A stretch of DNA of 64,000 bases from Winogradskyella vincentii (GTDB lineage: Bacteria; Bacteroidota; Bacteroidia; Flavobacteriales; Flavobacteriaceae): positions 310,001 to 374,000 of the forward strand of contig NZ_JAIUJS010000003.1 of NCBI RefSeq assembly GCF_020166345.1, read 5' to 3'. How positions within the stretch are numbered: position 1 is the first letter of the stretch; every line of letters starts with the position of its first letter. The notes below the pieces were generated by a model, which worked only from the letters and a program-made list of their open reading frames with translations, was not told the origin of the DNA and did no database searches. Below, in pieces: positions 44,177-53,378 of this stretch. A program made the position numbers and the translations under genes.

Positions 44177-45622
44177 ATGAAACCTAAATCATTTTTAGTT
44201 CTAATAATAGCCATAAGTATTTTTTCTTGTGAAATTGGGAAAACCAATTCTAAAGGAGATTATACCGTTATAAACCCTATTGTAGCTAATTCTGTAGATC
44301 GTGATTTAGCTGATATTAAAGAAGATGGTGTTCTCAGAGCTTTGGTAGTCTATAGCAGTACTAGCTATTTTTTATACCGAGGGCAAGCAATGGGATTTGA
44401 ATATGAACTACTTAAGCAACTTGCTGATCATCTAAATTTGAAACTAGAAATAGTTGTTTCAAAAAATTTAGACAATGAATTTGAAGTTCTAAATAGAGGC
44501 GATGTAGACTTAATAGCTCATGCTATGACCATCACCAATCAACGAAAATGGGAAGTTGATTTTACGGAATATCTCTACTTAACAAGGCAAGTTCTAGTTC
44601 AAAGAAAACCTTCAAATTATCGTCAGTTATCCTATAAATCCTTACAGAAAAAAGTGGTAAATGACCCTATAGAACTCATTGATGATACGGTTTCTGTGAG
44701 GAAGAACTCAGCGTACTATGAACGGTTAATTAGTTTATCAAATGAAATGGGTGGTAATATCGTAATTGACACATTAGACAGTTCATTGTCTACAGGTGAA
44801 ATAATTAAAATGGTTGTAGAAGGGGATATAAAATATACTATTGCCGATGAAAATCTAGCTAAAATCAATGCGTCTTATAGTCCAATTTTAAAAATTGATA
44901 TTCCAATATCTCTTTCACAACGTATCGCCTGGGTAACACGCAAAAAATCAAAGAATTTTAAAGCAGAAGTTGATAATTGGATACTCTCTCAACGTAACAA
45001 AAGAGATTTCAATATTGTTTACAATAAATATTTTAAAAACAAAAGATCATTCAAACGTAGAACCAAAAGTGATTATTATAGTCTTACCAATAATCAAATT
45101 AGCCGGTACGATGATCTTATTAAAACCCATGCGCAAAAATTAGATTGGGATTGGCGTTTATTGGCATCACAGATATTTCAAGAATCACGATTTGACCCTA
45201 ATGCCAGTTCTTGGGCAGGTGCAGAGGGCTTAATGCAAATTATGCCAACAACAGCTGAAGCTCTAAATATTGACAATCCTTCAAATCCGGAACAGAGTTT
45301 AAGAGGAGGCACTAATTATCTTAAGCAACTGTATGGTCAATTTGAACACATACCTGATAAATTAAATCGAATAAAATTTACAATGGCGTCTTACAATTGT
45401 GGATTAGGTCACGTGCTAGATGCTCAAAGATTAGCTGAAGCTGAAGGCTTAGATCCGATACAATGGGAAGATAGTGTAGAAGATATGCTTTTAGCATTGC
45501 GTTATCCTAAAAACTACAATCGAAGTGAAGTGAAATATGGATATGTACGTGGTTCGGAACCTGTAAATTATATTGCCCAAATTTTTGAGCGTTATAACCA
45601 TTATAAGCAGTTTATTGACTAA
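44177..45622 (+). CDS. MltF-like lytic transglycosylase with solute-binding domain, lipoprotein
   Basis: The frame opens at a TTG at 44171, but the ATG at 44177 is preferred (481 residues). The signal ends in a lipobox (ISIFSCEIG). The N-terminal part (about 45-290) is a type 3 solute-binding domain (DGVLRALVVYSSTSYFLYRGQAMGFEYELLKQLADHL). The C-terminal part (about 310-480) is an SLT/lysozyme-like domain with FQESRFDPNASSWAGAEGLMQ (catalytic Glu in ESRF) and MASYNCGLGHVLDAQRLA. MltF cleaves peptidoglycan glycan strands at the outer membrane, and its binding domain modulates activity by muropeptides. Confidence 0.92.
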   Translation: MKPKSFLVLIIAISIFSCEIGKTNSKGDYTVINPIVANSVDRDLADIKEDGVLRALVVYSSTSYFLYRGQAMGFEYELLKQLADHLNLKLEIVVSKNLDNEFEVLNRGDVDLIAHAMTITNQRKWEVDFTEYLYLTRQVLVQRKPSNYRQLSYKSLQKKVVNDPIELIDDTVSVRKNSAYYERLISLSNEMGGNIVIDTLDSSLSTGEIIKMVVEGDIKYTIADENLAKINASYSPILKIDIPISLSQRIAWVTRKKSKNFKAEVDNWILSQRNKRDFNIVYNKYFKNKRSFKRRTKSDYYSLTNNQISRYDDLIKTHAQKLDWDWRLLASQIFQESRFDPNASSWAGAEGLMQIMPTTAEALNIDNPSNPEQSLRGGTNYLKQLYGQFEHIPDKLNRIKFTMASYNCGLGHVLDAQRLAEAEGLDPIQWEDSVEDMLLALRYPKNYNRSEVKYGYVRGSEPVNYIAQIFERYNHYKQFID

Positions 45623-45640
45623 TCGTTTTTAAGAAAAAAC

Positions 45641-45666
45641 TTGCTAAAAATTATTTTATATTTTTG
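45641..45666 (+). promoter_or_regulatory. Possible promoter for an unassigned small transcript
   Basis: TATTTTTG at 45659-45666 matches TAnnTTTG and is followed by CA. A TTG at 45641-45643 is 15 bases upstream, shorter than the usual 17-23, so the -33 assignment is weak. Confidence 0.4.
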
Positions 45667-45669
45667 CAA

Positions 45670-45775
45670 TGTCAAAATTCAGTAGGGTGTTTTTTGACAA
45701 CCAAGCTAATCTAATAGTGAGGTTATCCCCTTATTAATAACACACTAAGGTACCAGTAATGGTGCTTTTTTTATT
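45670..45775 (+). ncRNA. Candidate small RNA ending in an intrinsic terminator
   Basis: No open frame explains the interval. A stem TGTCAAAA (45670-45677) with TTTTGACA (45692-45699) encloses a 14-base loop. A second, short stem can form between GTTAT and ATAAC. The last is a terminator (AAGGTACC with GGTGCTTT, then T, 45747-45772). A -7 box lies just upstream. Together these suggest a transcript of about 100 nucleotides. It could instead be the 3' UTR and terminator of the transglycosylase gene. Comparison with the Flavo-1 motif and other Bacteroidota RNA families would be informative. Confidence 0.4.
45747..45773 (+). terminator. Terminator before the GH30 gene
   Basis: AAGGTACC (45747-45754) pairs with GGTGCTTT (45761-45768) with two G-T pairs, loop AGTAAT, followed by T residues. 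It ends the candidate RNA or the transglycosylase transcript. Confidence 0.7.
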
Positions 45776-45855
45776 CGTATATCATTCTAATAATCAGTAT
45801 ATTTAAAGCTATAGCAATTCAAGCCAATTACGCTCAACAAAAACTAAATGCATTC

Positions 45856-47337
45856 ATGAAAAAATTATTCTACCTCTCAGTAATAACACTACTTTTCGTT
45901 TCTTGTAATAATAATAATAACAAGATTGAAAAGGCAACTTTTGAGGAAACTGAAACCAATGTAACTAAGAATTTCATAGGTAATAATGCTACCGTTTACC
46001 TAACAGCTCAAAATACAGATAAAAGGTTGACTTTAGACTCAGAGAAGCAATTTACAAAGGCAAATCAACCCTTAGAAACGGAAATAGCTGTTTTTGTAAA
46101 TCCAGAGAAAAAATTCCAGGAGTTTTTAGGAATAGGAGGTGCTATTACAGATGCCGCAGCCGAGGTTTTTTCAAAATTAACTAAAGATAAACAGGAAGAA
46201 TTACTTAATGCCTATTTTTCTGATGAGGGAATAAACTACAATATCATCAGAACCAGTATTCATAGTAGTGATTTTGGTTTAGGAAGCCATACCTATATAA
46301 AAGAAGGGGATAAGGAGCTTAAAACCTTCTCAATAGAGAAGGATAAGGTAAAACGAATTCCTATGATTAAACGTGCGCAAGCACTTATTAAGGATGATTT
46401 GGTGTTTTATGCTAGTCCTTGGAGTCCACCAGCTTTTATGAAAACAAATAACCACATGCTTCAAGGTGGCAAATTGTTACCAGAGTATAATCAAACTTGG
46501 GCAGATTATTTTGTGAAGTTTATTCAAGCGTACGAAGCAGAAGGTATACCAGTTTGGGGAGTTACCATTCAAAATGAGCCTATGGCAGTGCAACGATGGG
46601 AGTCTTGTATCTATACAGCAGAAGAAGAACGAGATTTTCTAAAAAACTATTTAGGCCCAACCTTCGAATCTAATGGCTTTGGCGATAAGAATATTGTAGT
46701 ATGGGATCATAACAGAGACTTAATTTCACATAGAGCGAATACTATTTTTGAGGATCCTGAGGCATTTAAATATGCTTGGGGAATAGGGTTTCATTGGTAT
46801 GAAACATGGACTGGTGGTGATCCAAAATATGATAATCTAAAAAACATTAAAGAATCCTTCCCAACTAAGAATTTACTATTTACCGAAGGTTGCCAGGAAA
46901 AGTTCGATCCTACCCAATACCAACGTTGGTCTAATGCGGAGCGATATGGTAATTCTATGATAAACGATTTTAATAGCGGAACAGTAGGTTGGACCGATTG
47001 GAATATTCTGTTAAATGAAAACGGTGGGCCAAACCATGTTCAGAATTTTTGCTTTGCACCAATACACGCAGATACTCAGAATAATGAACTTATTTATACA
47101 CCAACATATTATTACATAGGTCATTTCTCAAAATTTGTTAAACCAGGTGCAAAACGTATTAGTACAACAGCAAGCAGAAGTACTATAGAGAGCTCATCTT
47201 TTCAAAATCCAGATGGACAAATAGTTACTGTAGTGATGAATAAAGCAGATGAACCAATAGCCTATAAACTATTAGTTGGTGAAAGTGAAATGGTTTTAGA
47301 TATACCAGCTCATGCTATGCAAACTATTTTATACTAA
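45856..47337 (+). CDS. Glycoside hydrolase family 30 lipoprotein, glucosylceramidase/beta-1,6-glucanase type
   Basis: The 493-residue protein has a lipobox (LLFVSC) followed by an Asn run. The catalytic domain has FLGIGGAITDAAAEVF, IRTSIHSSDFG, YASPWSPPAFMKTN, and the acid/base Glu241 in VTIQNEPMA and nucleophile Glu344 in LLFTEGCQ, as in GH30 (clan A TIM barrel plus a beta domain, which ends the protein). GH30 enzymes cleave beta-glucosidic bonds. Fungal or algal beta-1,6-glucan is a plausible substrate, but this is inferred. No SusC/SusD pair is nearby, so it is not part of a classical polysaccharide locus. Confidence 0.92.
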   Translation: MKKLFYLSVITLLFVSCNNNNNKIEKATFEETETNVTKNFIGNNATVYLTAQNTDKRLTLDSEKQFTKANQPLETEIAVFVNPEKKFQEFLGIGGAITDAAAEVFSKLTKDKQEELLNAYFSDEGINYNIIRTSIHSSDFGLGSHTYIKEGDKELKTFSIEKDKVKRIPMIKRAQALIKDDLVFYASPWSPPAFMKTNNHMLQGGKLLPEYNQTWADYFVKFIQAYEAEGIPVWGVTIQNEPMAVQRWESCIYTAEEERDFLKNYLGPTFESNGFGDKNIVVWDHNRDLISHRANTIFEDPEAFKYAWGIGFHWYETWTGGDPKYDNLKNIKESFPTKNLLFTEGCQEKFDPTQYQRWSNAERYGNSMINDFNSGTVGWTDWNILLNENGGPNHVQNFCFAPIHADTQNNELIYTPTYYYIGHFSKFVKPGAKRISTTASRSTIESSSFQNPDGQIVTVVMNKADEPIAYKLLVGESEMVLDIPAHAMQTILY

Positions 47338-47370
47338 TGAATTATTTCTGTTGGTCTTAAATATAATATT

Positions 47371-48126
47371 ATGAATTTAGTAGAGGTCACACCAAAAAAT
47401 GTATTGAGTGAAACGCTATTCTGTATCAAGGATACCAAAAGACAAGGGTTTAAGGATAAAATGGCTTGGTTTAAAAAGCGTTTTAAAGAAGGTTTAAAAA
47501 TTAAAATTCTTAAGGACGAAGAAGATAAAATGATCGGCTTTATTGAATATGGACCAGCAAGTAAAGCTTGGCGACCAATTGATGCCGATAATTACATGTT
47601 CATCCATTGCACATACATATATTCTAAGAAAAACCGTGAAAAGGGTAATGGTACACTTCTAATTGAAGATGCAGAGCAGGAGGCAAGAGCACAAGGCTTG
47701 GATGGAGTATGTGTAATGACTAGCTCAGGTGGTTGGCTAGCTAATAAAACTTTATTTGAAAAGAATGGGTTTAAAGAAATTGCTACTAAGGACCGTTTTG
47801 AACTTTTAGTTAAAACCTGGAATGAAAATGCAGCACCACCTAAGTTTATTGATTGGACCCTACAACAAAAAAAGTACAAAGGATGGCATTTGCTATATGC
47901 AGATCAGTGCCCTTGGAATGAAAAGTCAGTGGCTGCTTTATTAAATGTTGCCATGGATTATGGTATCGATTTAAAAATAACCAAAATAAATACCGTAAAA
48001 CAGGCTAAGAAGGCACCATCAGGCTTTGGAGTATTTAATCTATTGCATAACGGTAGGCTTTTAGACGATCATTATCTCAGTGCTACACGATTTAAAAATA
48101 TTTTAAGGGAAGAACTTAAAAATTGA
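47371..48126 (+). CDS. GNAT acetyltransferase with YoaP-like C-terminal domain
   Basis: The 251-residue protein starts with a GNAT fold (to about residue 150), including the acetyl-CoA loop region REKGNGTLLIEDAEQEA and LFEKNGFKE. The C-terminal part (about 160-251) resembles the YoaP domain, with a single Cys in ADQCPWNEKS and a following thioredoxin-like beta-alpha pattern. YoaP-type proteins are N-acetyltransferases of unknown substrate. It lies 33 bases after the GH30 gene on the same strand, with no sign of a functional link. Confidence 0.82.
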   Translation: MNLVEVTPKNVLSETLFCIKDTKRQGFKDKMAWFKKRFKEGLKIKILKDEEDKMIGFIEYGPASKAWRPIDADNYMFIHCTYIYSKKNREKGNGTLLIEDAEQEARAQGLDGVCVMTSSGGWLANKTLFEKNGFKEIATKDRFELLVKTWNENAAPPKFIDWTLQQKKYKGWHLLYADQCPWNEKSVAALLNVAMDYGIDLKITKINTVKQAKKAPSGFGVFNLLHNGRLLDDHYLSATRFKNILREELKN

Positions 48127-48264
48127 GATTTTAAGAGATATCCCAAGCTTTTACAATAAAATCCAATTCATCCATATTAAATTACAGTTCGGTAATTTGT
48201 TATTTCATTACTGTACCTTCTAGAATATATTTGAAACATCAATCAAGAACAACAGTAAAACATA

Positions 48265-49320
48265 ATGAAAAGTACGTCGAAAAAGACCAGTAAAGGGAAA
48301 CAAATATTCAGAATCATTCTGCTTACCAGTACATTTATTTCCCTATGGTTTGTGCCATGGATTTTAGTAAAGGCCTGGATTCTACCACTACCAGATACGG
48401 TACAAGCACAGGTTGATCAGACCTTAAGCCATGGTTTTGATGGCGTTGTTGTTTATGTAGATGAAGCCGGTAAACCACCAGCGTTCTATGCAGCTGGTTA
48501 TCATAACAAAGAAGAAAACATCCCAGCCAAACCAAACGCTTTCTTCAAAATAGCCAGTATTAGCAAACTTTACGTGGCAGTGGCTATCACCAAATTAGCG
48601 CATAAAAATCAATTGTCATTAGATAAACCGCTCACTCAATATTTTCCAGAACTCGCAGGTAGAATTGAAAACGCAGATGAAATCACCTTAAGAATGATGG
48701 TACAGCACAGAAGTGGTATTCCTAATTTTACAGACAATCCTGACTTCTGGAAAAACCAACCAAACAGCAATATAGATGTGCTTAAATATGCAATTGATTT
48801 ACCTGCAGTGTTTCAGCCAAACGAGGATTATGGTTATTCTAACACCAATTATTTACTGCTTTCAAGAATCATTGAGCAAGTAACAGGAGGTAGTCGTCAA
48901 GACTATTTTGATAAAGAAATTTTAGAACCACTTGGGTTGAAGAATACTTTTGGATCCATTGACGACGTTAATCTAGATGATGTTATGAGTGGTTATTACG
49001 TTGGTATTAACAAGGACTTCAAAAACGAGAATAATGGCATGATGATCACCACTGCAGAAGATGTAGGCATCTTTTTAAGGGCTTTAAACGATGGCTTTTT
49101 ACTCAATGAAAAGGAAATGGAAATCTATACGTCTATTTATGAATTTAATCATGGTGGATTAGCTCCAGGTTACCAATGTTTGGCTGAATATCATAAGGAT
49201 ATTGATGCTGTTGTGATTCAATTTATGAATACCACTGATTTTGAAGGCTACCATTGGAACTTGTTAGAAATAACACATTCTCGAGTTGTTAAAATCTTAC
49301 GTAAAGTTAAGGATCTTTAA
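48265..49320 (+). CDS. Beta-lactamase-family serine hydrolase, membrane-anchored
   Basis: The 351-residue protein begins with a hydrophobic anchor (about residues 13-35). Class C beta-lactamase-like motifs follow: Ser98-x-x-Lys101 in KIASISKLY, Tyr-x-Asn in DYGYSNTNYLL, and HGGLAPGYQ near the end, in place of the usual K-T-G. This family includes esterases, D-aminopeptidases and penicillin-binding proteins. The sequence alone cannot pick one. The catalytic domain should face the periplasm. Confidence 0.88.
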   Translation: MKSTSKKTSKGKQIFRIILLTSTFISLWFVPWILVKAWILPLPDTVQAQVDQTLSHGFDGVVVYVDEAGKPPAFYAAGYHNKEENIPAKPNAFFKIASISKLYVAVAITKLAHKNQLSLDKPLTQYFPELAGRIENADEITLRMMVQHRSGIPNFTDNPDFWKNQPNSNIDVLKYAIDLPAVFQPNEDYGYSNTNYLLLSRIIEQVTGGSRQDYFDKEILEPLGLKNTFGSIDDVNLDDVMSGYYVGINKDFKNENNGMMITTAEDVGIFLRALNDGFLLNEKEMEIYTSIYEFNHGGLAPGYQCLAEYHKDIDAVVIQFMNTTDFEGYHWNLLEITHSRVVKILRKVKDL

Positions 49321-49385
49321 ACCAAAGATTACAGATTGTAACAAGTATGGCGCTATCTCGTCAGTAATGGTATAACCGACCAAAC

Positions 49386-50240
49386 ATGACTGAAAACATC
49401 ACAACTAAAAAACAAACCTGGATAACAATTTTCATATTTCTAGGGTTTGTAATTGCACTTACCTCACCATTTCATTATGCCATAGTAAATTTATATCCAT
49501 CTAGAATCTATGTTGGAGCCATAATGTGGTGCCCTGCAATAGCGACATTTATGACATTAAAAATAAGAGGACGTAAGATTTCATCTTTACATTGGAATTG
49601 GGGAAAATGGAAATATATTCAATGGTGTTACTTAGTTCCTGCCTTATACGGCATAATCACTTATGTATTCATCTGGATTTTTGGATTCGGAAACGTAGCT
49701 AATGAAGACCTAATTACAGAATGGGGAAAAGAATTGGGTTTGTTTGGTATTGGAACTTTAAATCCTACTTCGATAACCATTTTAGCTATTATTTTATTAG
49801 GTACAGTTGAAGTGATAAGAGCTGCTGCAACCACTTTAGGTGAAGAAATAGGATGGAGGGGATTTTTTATCTATGAATTAAGAAAAGTACTTTCCTTTAC
49901 TGGTGTATCTATTTTTAGTGGATTTGTTTGGGCAGCTTGGCATTGGCCACTTCTGGTTTACTATAGTAGTAATGTGTTATTAGAATTTATAACCTTCTTT
50001 ATCGTAATTATTTCTATGTCATTTATTATGACCTACTATACCTTTAAATCTAAGAGTCTGTGGCCAGCAGTAATTTTTCACGCAGTAAGCAATGTGTATA
50101 TTCAAAAAATAATGCCTCCTCTAATAATAAAAGTAGAAGGAACAGAATACTGGCTAGGTGAAAACGGAATTATGTTTGCCATAGTAACATGTGTTTTTGG
50201 ACTATACTTTTGGAGAAAGGCCATAAAGGAGAATTTATAG
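49386..50240 (+). CDS. CPBP-family intramembrane metalloprotease
   Basis: The 284-residue protein has about eight membrane helices. CPBP (Abi) motifs are visible: EEIGWRGFFIYELRK (motif EExxxR, two Glu), WAAWHWPLL (His in motif 2) and IFHAVSNVY (His in motif 3). The eukaryotic relative Rce1 removes the C-terminal tripeptide of prenylated proteins. Bacterial members include bacteriocin self-immunity proteins. No bacteriocin gene is near. The function here is unknown. Confidence 0.88.
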   Translation: MTENITTKKQTWITIFIFLGFVIALTSPFHYAIVNLYPSRIYVGAIMWCPAIATFMTLKIRGRKISSLHWNWGKWKYIQWCYLVPALYGIITYVFIWIFGFGNVANEDLITEWGKELGLFGIGTLNPTSITILAIILLGTVEVIRAAATTLGEEIGWRGFFIYELRKVLSFTGVSIFSGFVWAAWHWPLLVYYSSNVLLEFITFFIVIISMSFIMTYYTFKSKSLWPAVIFHAVSNVYIQKIMPPLIIKVEGTEYWLGENGIMFAIVTCVFGLYFWRKAIKENL

Positions 50241-50274
50241 AAAAAAAATAGCATCAATCAATCAATAAAACAGC

Positions 50275-51006
50275 ATGAAAGTATTAGTAGCGGGAGCAAG
50301 TGGTGCCACAGGAAGCAAATTAGTAGAACAACTTTTAAAGGATAAGCATACCGTAAAAGCCATTGTAAGATCTCCAGAGAAGTTACCAGAATCGTGGAAA
50401 ACCGATCATAGTTTGCAGATTATCAAAGCAAGTCTTTTAGATTTAAGTGATGCAGAAATGAGCACTATTGTTAAAGACTGTGATGCTGTTGCCTCATGTC
50501 TTGGGCATAATATGACGTTTAAAGGTGTGTATGGTAAACCAAGACGCCTTGTTACAGATGCCACGCGACGACTTTGCGATGCTATAATAGCAAATAATAG
50601 CAATACCAAAACAAAGTTTGTTTTAATGAACACTACAGGTAACCGCAATCGTGATTTAAACGAACCCATTTCCTTTGCTCAAAAATGTGTTATTGGGCTG
50701 TTGCGTTTATTACTGCCACCACATGTAGATAATGAAAAAGCGGCAGATTATTTGCGTACTCAAATTGGGCAAGACCATAGTTTTGTGGAATGGGTTGCCG
50801 TAAGACCAGATGGTTTAATTGATGAAGAGCAAGTAACAGCTTATGAAATCCATCAATCACCAACCAGAAGTGCCATATTTAATGCAGGTAAAGTAAGCCG
50901 CATTAATGTTGCTCATTTTATAGCTAGCCTAATCACTGATGAAAGCCAATGGAATAGCTGGAAAGGACAAATGCCAGTGATTTATAGTAAGTCGTATCAA
51001 GATTAA
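50275..51006 (+). CDS. NAD(P)-binding protein, atypical short-chain dehydrogenase type
   Basis: The 243-residue protein begins with a Rossmann motif KVLVAGASGATGSKLVEQLL (G-x-x-G-x-x-G) and shows the pattern of NmrA/atypical SDRs, including VASCLGHNM and WVAVRPDGLIDEE. There is no clear Y-x-x-x-K active site. Members bind NAD(P) as reductases or redox sensors. Substrate unknown. A short hairpin terminator follows, and a convergent transporter gene ends at 51192. Confidence 0.85.
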   Translation: MKVLVAGASGATGSKLVEQLLKDKHTVKAIVRSPEKLPESWKTDHSLQIIKASLLDLSDAEMSTIVKDCDAVASCLGHNMTFKGVYGKPRRLVTDATRRLCDAIIANNSNTKTKFVLMNTTGNRNRDLNEPISFAQKCVIGLLRLLLPPHVDNEKAADYLRTQIGQDHSFVEWVAVRPDGLIDEEQVTAYEIHQSPTRSAIFNAGKVSRINVAHFIASLITDESQWNSWKGQMPVIYSKSYQD

Positions 51007-51114
51007 TTTTTTGATGACAATTTGAACCAATTGTAATTATCAAAGTAAGGCAGAATGTTAGTTGTAATTTATTAAACATCATTTAATTGCAGTTAAATTT
51101 ACTAACCAGGTTAT

Positions 51115-51150
51115 AGTAAATCCTTTGTTCCTATAAGATAGGATTTTTTA
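51115..51150 (+). terminator. Possible terminator after the NAD(P)-binding protein gene
   Basis: AAATCCT (51118-51124) pairs with AGGATTT (51140-51146), followed by T. The loop of 15 bases is large, so the structure is modest. Confidence 0.5.
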
Positions 51151-51159
51151 GCACAAAAA

Positions 51160-51192
51160 ATGAGAGACCTTATAATTAAATTATAGAAGTCT
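51160..51192 (-). terminator. Possible terminator of the second SLC12-type gene
   Basis: On the minus strand an imperfect stem (AGAC and TATAAT arms, with an interior loop) directly overlaps the end of the gene and is followed by T-rich sequence. It has several unpaired positions. Confidence 0.4.
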
Positions 51193-53378
51193 TATTTTGT
51201 ATCTCCTAAATCTAAGTCGAGTTCGTTAAAATTATGTGCGGCTTTAACTAATAGTGTACTTCCTATGGCATCAAATAATTTATTGGTTTTCAGTACAAAT
51301 TCAGCTTGCTTTTCAATATTATAGTCAGGTATACCTACAATAGTCAGATCTGTAGTTTTTGATTCTTCTTCAATAATTTTATAAAAGGTCTTCTGTTCCA
51401 CGGCATTATTAATAATTTTTATAGCGACCAGAACCCTTAAATCTTCAACTAGTTTTGAGATTTTTGATTGAATTACAGACACATCAACATTATTATTATT
51501 TACAAAAAGTACTCTTACACTAGTATTATTCCATTTTGGAGAGGCGATAATGAAACGTGCAATATTTAGCATCATTTCTGCATTTTTACTATCGGTTTCA
51601 CGCCACCAAAAATCCACTGTATTATAATTTCCAAATTTTGTTTTTCTGTCAAAATCCAAATACAATAAATTATAATCGAGATGGAGTAGGGTTTGGGTCA
51701 TATTAGAATACTCTTTAGAATTCTCTAAACCCTTTGGCCAACCCATCATAATGGTATTAGGCTCAACGCCAGAAAATCCGAAGGTTGATGCAATACTTGT
51801 AATTCCACTATAAATATTGCTCACCTTTATTTGTCTTGCAAAAATCCCAAGCTCTTTAAACTTTTCATCTCTTACGATTTGATCAATTTTTTTTAAGGGT
51901 GGCTTGCTGTTATTCTTGTCTAAAATGAGTTTAAAATTAGTCACAATTCCTGTACGACCCGAAACGGTTTTACAGAGTTCTAAAAGATAGGCTTGATGAT
52001 CACTTTCACCACTAAATAAGATGATATTGGGATTCCAATTGGTATTTTCTTCAACTTGTGCATCAATTTTTTTCAGTCCCTTATTAACAACATTTTCCCA
52101 TACACTTTTCCAAACGTCATTAGATTGTAATTTCACTTCTTTACGCTGCAACCCAAAATACATGGCACTAATAACCGCTAAAGCCACCAGCATAGCAATC
52201 ATATCTAACTTAAACATCACAACAAAACAAGCGATAAAACCAATTAGACCAACCCATCGCTTCACCTTAAACGTAGGTTGAAAATCAGGATTAGCCCAAC
52301 TTTCTAAAAAGAATGAAATATTTATAAACCCATAAGCCGTTAAATAAAACATGGAAACGACACGCGCAATTATACCAAGCTCACCAATGAGGATACCGCA
52401 TTCTGCAATAATAAAAGCAAGAAATAGGGCGTTCACAGGTTCATTATTGGCACCTTTTCCTTTACTAAAAAAGGTAGGTGTGACCTTATCAATGGACATG
52501 GCCTGTAAAATTCTAGGACCTCCAAGAATACCGCCAATAGCAGAGGAGAGGGTAGCGCCCCAAATACCAGCAACAACAGCAGGTGCAAAGAGTGCGATTT
52601 TCATTAAGATATTATAATCGGTTCTTAGGACTTCAGAATTAATGGTAAATGCCATAAAAACGGCAAGAATAATATACACTACAAGACCTACACCAATAGC
52701 ATAAAGTGTACCGCTTGGAATCGATTGTTTTGGATCCTTAAGGTCACCACTCATGGCTATACCAGCCGTAAAACCTGTCACTGCCGGAAAAAACACAGCA
52801 AATACTACCTCTAACGGAACGGCATTGTCTGATGGAATTAAATTTATTGTGGTTGGCGCAAATTCTGTTGAACCAAAAAATATGGAAACTATAGACACCA
52901 AAATAGCCGCAAGAATTATAAATTGGGTTTTAAGTGCCACTGAGGTACTTATAAGGGCCAAAACAGTAAGTCCTAAAAGCGCAATAGTCCCTGTTAATCT
53001 AAGATCATTAATTTCAGTACCAAACCCTAGGTATGCATTAAAACTTTCGGCAAAACCTATTAAATATAATGCGATTGAGAATGCGGTACCAACGAATAAG
53101 GCTATACCAATAGAACCACCAATAGGTATGCCCATACTTCTAGAAAGCACATAATATATGCCACCAGCACCAATTTTTTTATCAGTAGCTACAGATGATA
53201 CACTTAATCCTGTTGCCACAGATATAACATGCGCAATAACAATTATAACAATAGCACCAATTAAACCAGCATTACCAACAACCCAGCCCAATCGCATGTA
53301 CATGATAACACCAAGTATAGTTAGAATAGAAGGTGTAAAGACACCAGCAAAGGTTCCGAATTTCTTTTTTTGTGGCAT
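51192..53378 (-). CDS. SLC12-type cation-chloride cotransporter-like permease (second copy)
   Basis: The 728-residue protein starts KKKFGTFAGVFTPSILTILG followed by MYMRLGWVVGNAG. Twelve membrane helices run to about residue 400 and a soluble C-terminal domain of about 330 residues follows. It is a paralogue of the gene at 32271-34463, closely similar in the first helices but different in the C-terminal domain. Here that domain contains ILFSGESDHQAYLLELCKTV and TDLTIVGIPDYN, somewhat like universal-stress or cytoplasmic SLC12 domains. Substrate, probably K and Cl or an amino acid, cannot be told. Confidence 0.86.
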   Translation of the reverse strand: MPQKKKFGTFAGVFTPSILTILGVIMYMRLGWVVGNAGLIGAIVIIVIAHVISVATGLSVSSVATDKKIGAGGIYYVLSRSMGIPIGGSIGIALFVGTAFSIALYLIGFAESFNAYLGFGTEINDLRLTGTIALLGLTVLALISTSVALKTQFIILAAILVSIVSIFFGSTEFAPTTINLIPSDNAVPLEVVFAVFFPAVTGFTAGIAMSGDLKDPKQSIPSGTLYAIGVGLVVYIILAVFMAFTINSEVLRTDYNILMKIALFAPAVVAGIWGATLSSAIGGILGGPRILQAMSIDKVTPTFFSKGKGANNEPVNALFLAFIIAECGILIGELGIIARVVSMFYLTAYGFINISFFLESWANPDFQPTFKVKRWVGLIGFIACFVVMFKLDMIAMLVALAVISAMYFGLQRKEVKLQSNDVWKSVWENVVNKGLKKIDAQVEENTNWNPNIILFSGESDHQAYLLELCKTVSGRTGIVTNFKLILDKNNSKPPLKKIDQIVRDEKFKELGIFARQIKVSNIYSGITSIASTFGFSGVEPNTIMMGWPKGLENSKEYSNMTQTLLHLDYNLLYLDFDRKTKFGNYNTVDFWWRETDSKNAEMMLNIARFIIASPKWNNTSVRVLFVNNNNVDVSVIQSKISKLVEDLRVLVAIKIINNAVEQKTFYKIIEEESKTTDLTIVGIPDYNIEKQAEFVLKTNKLFDAIGSTLLVKAAHNFNELDLDLGDTK

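Noticed and set aside
52753-53154. Antisense frame of 133 codons within the second SLC12-type gene
   Set aside because: It is opposite conserved membrane helices of the transporter and has no start context or motif.
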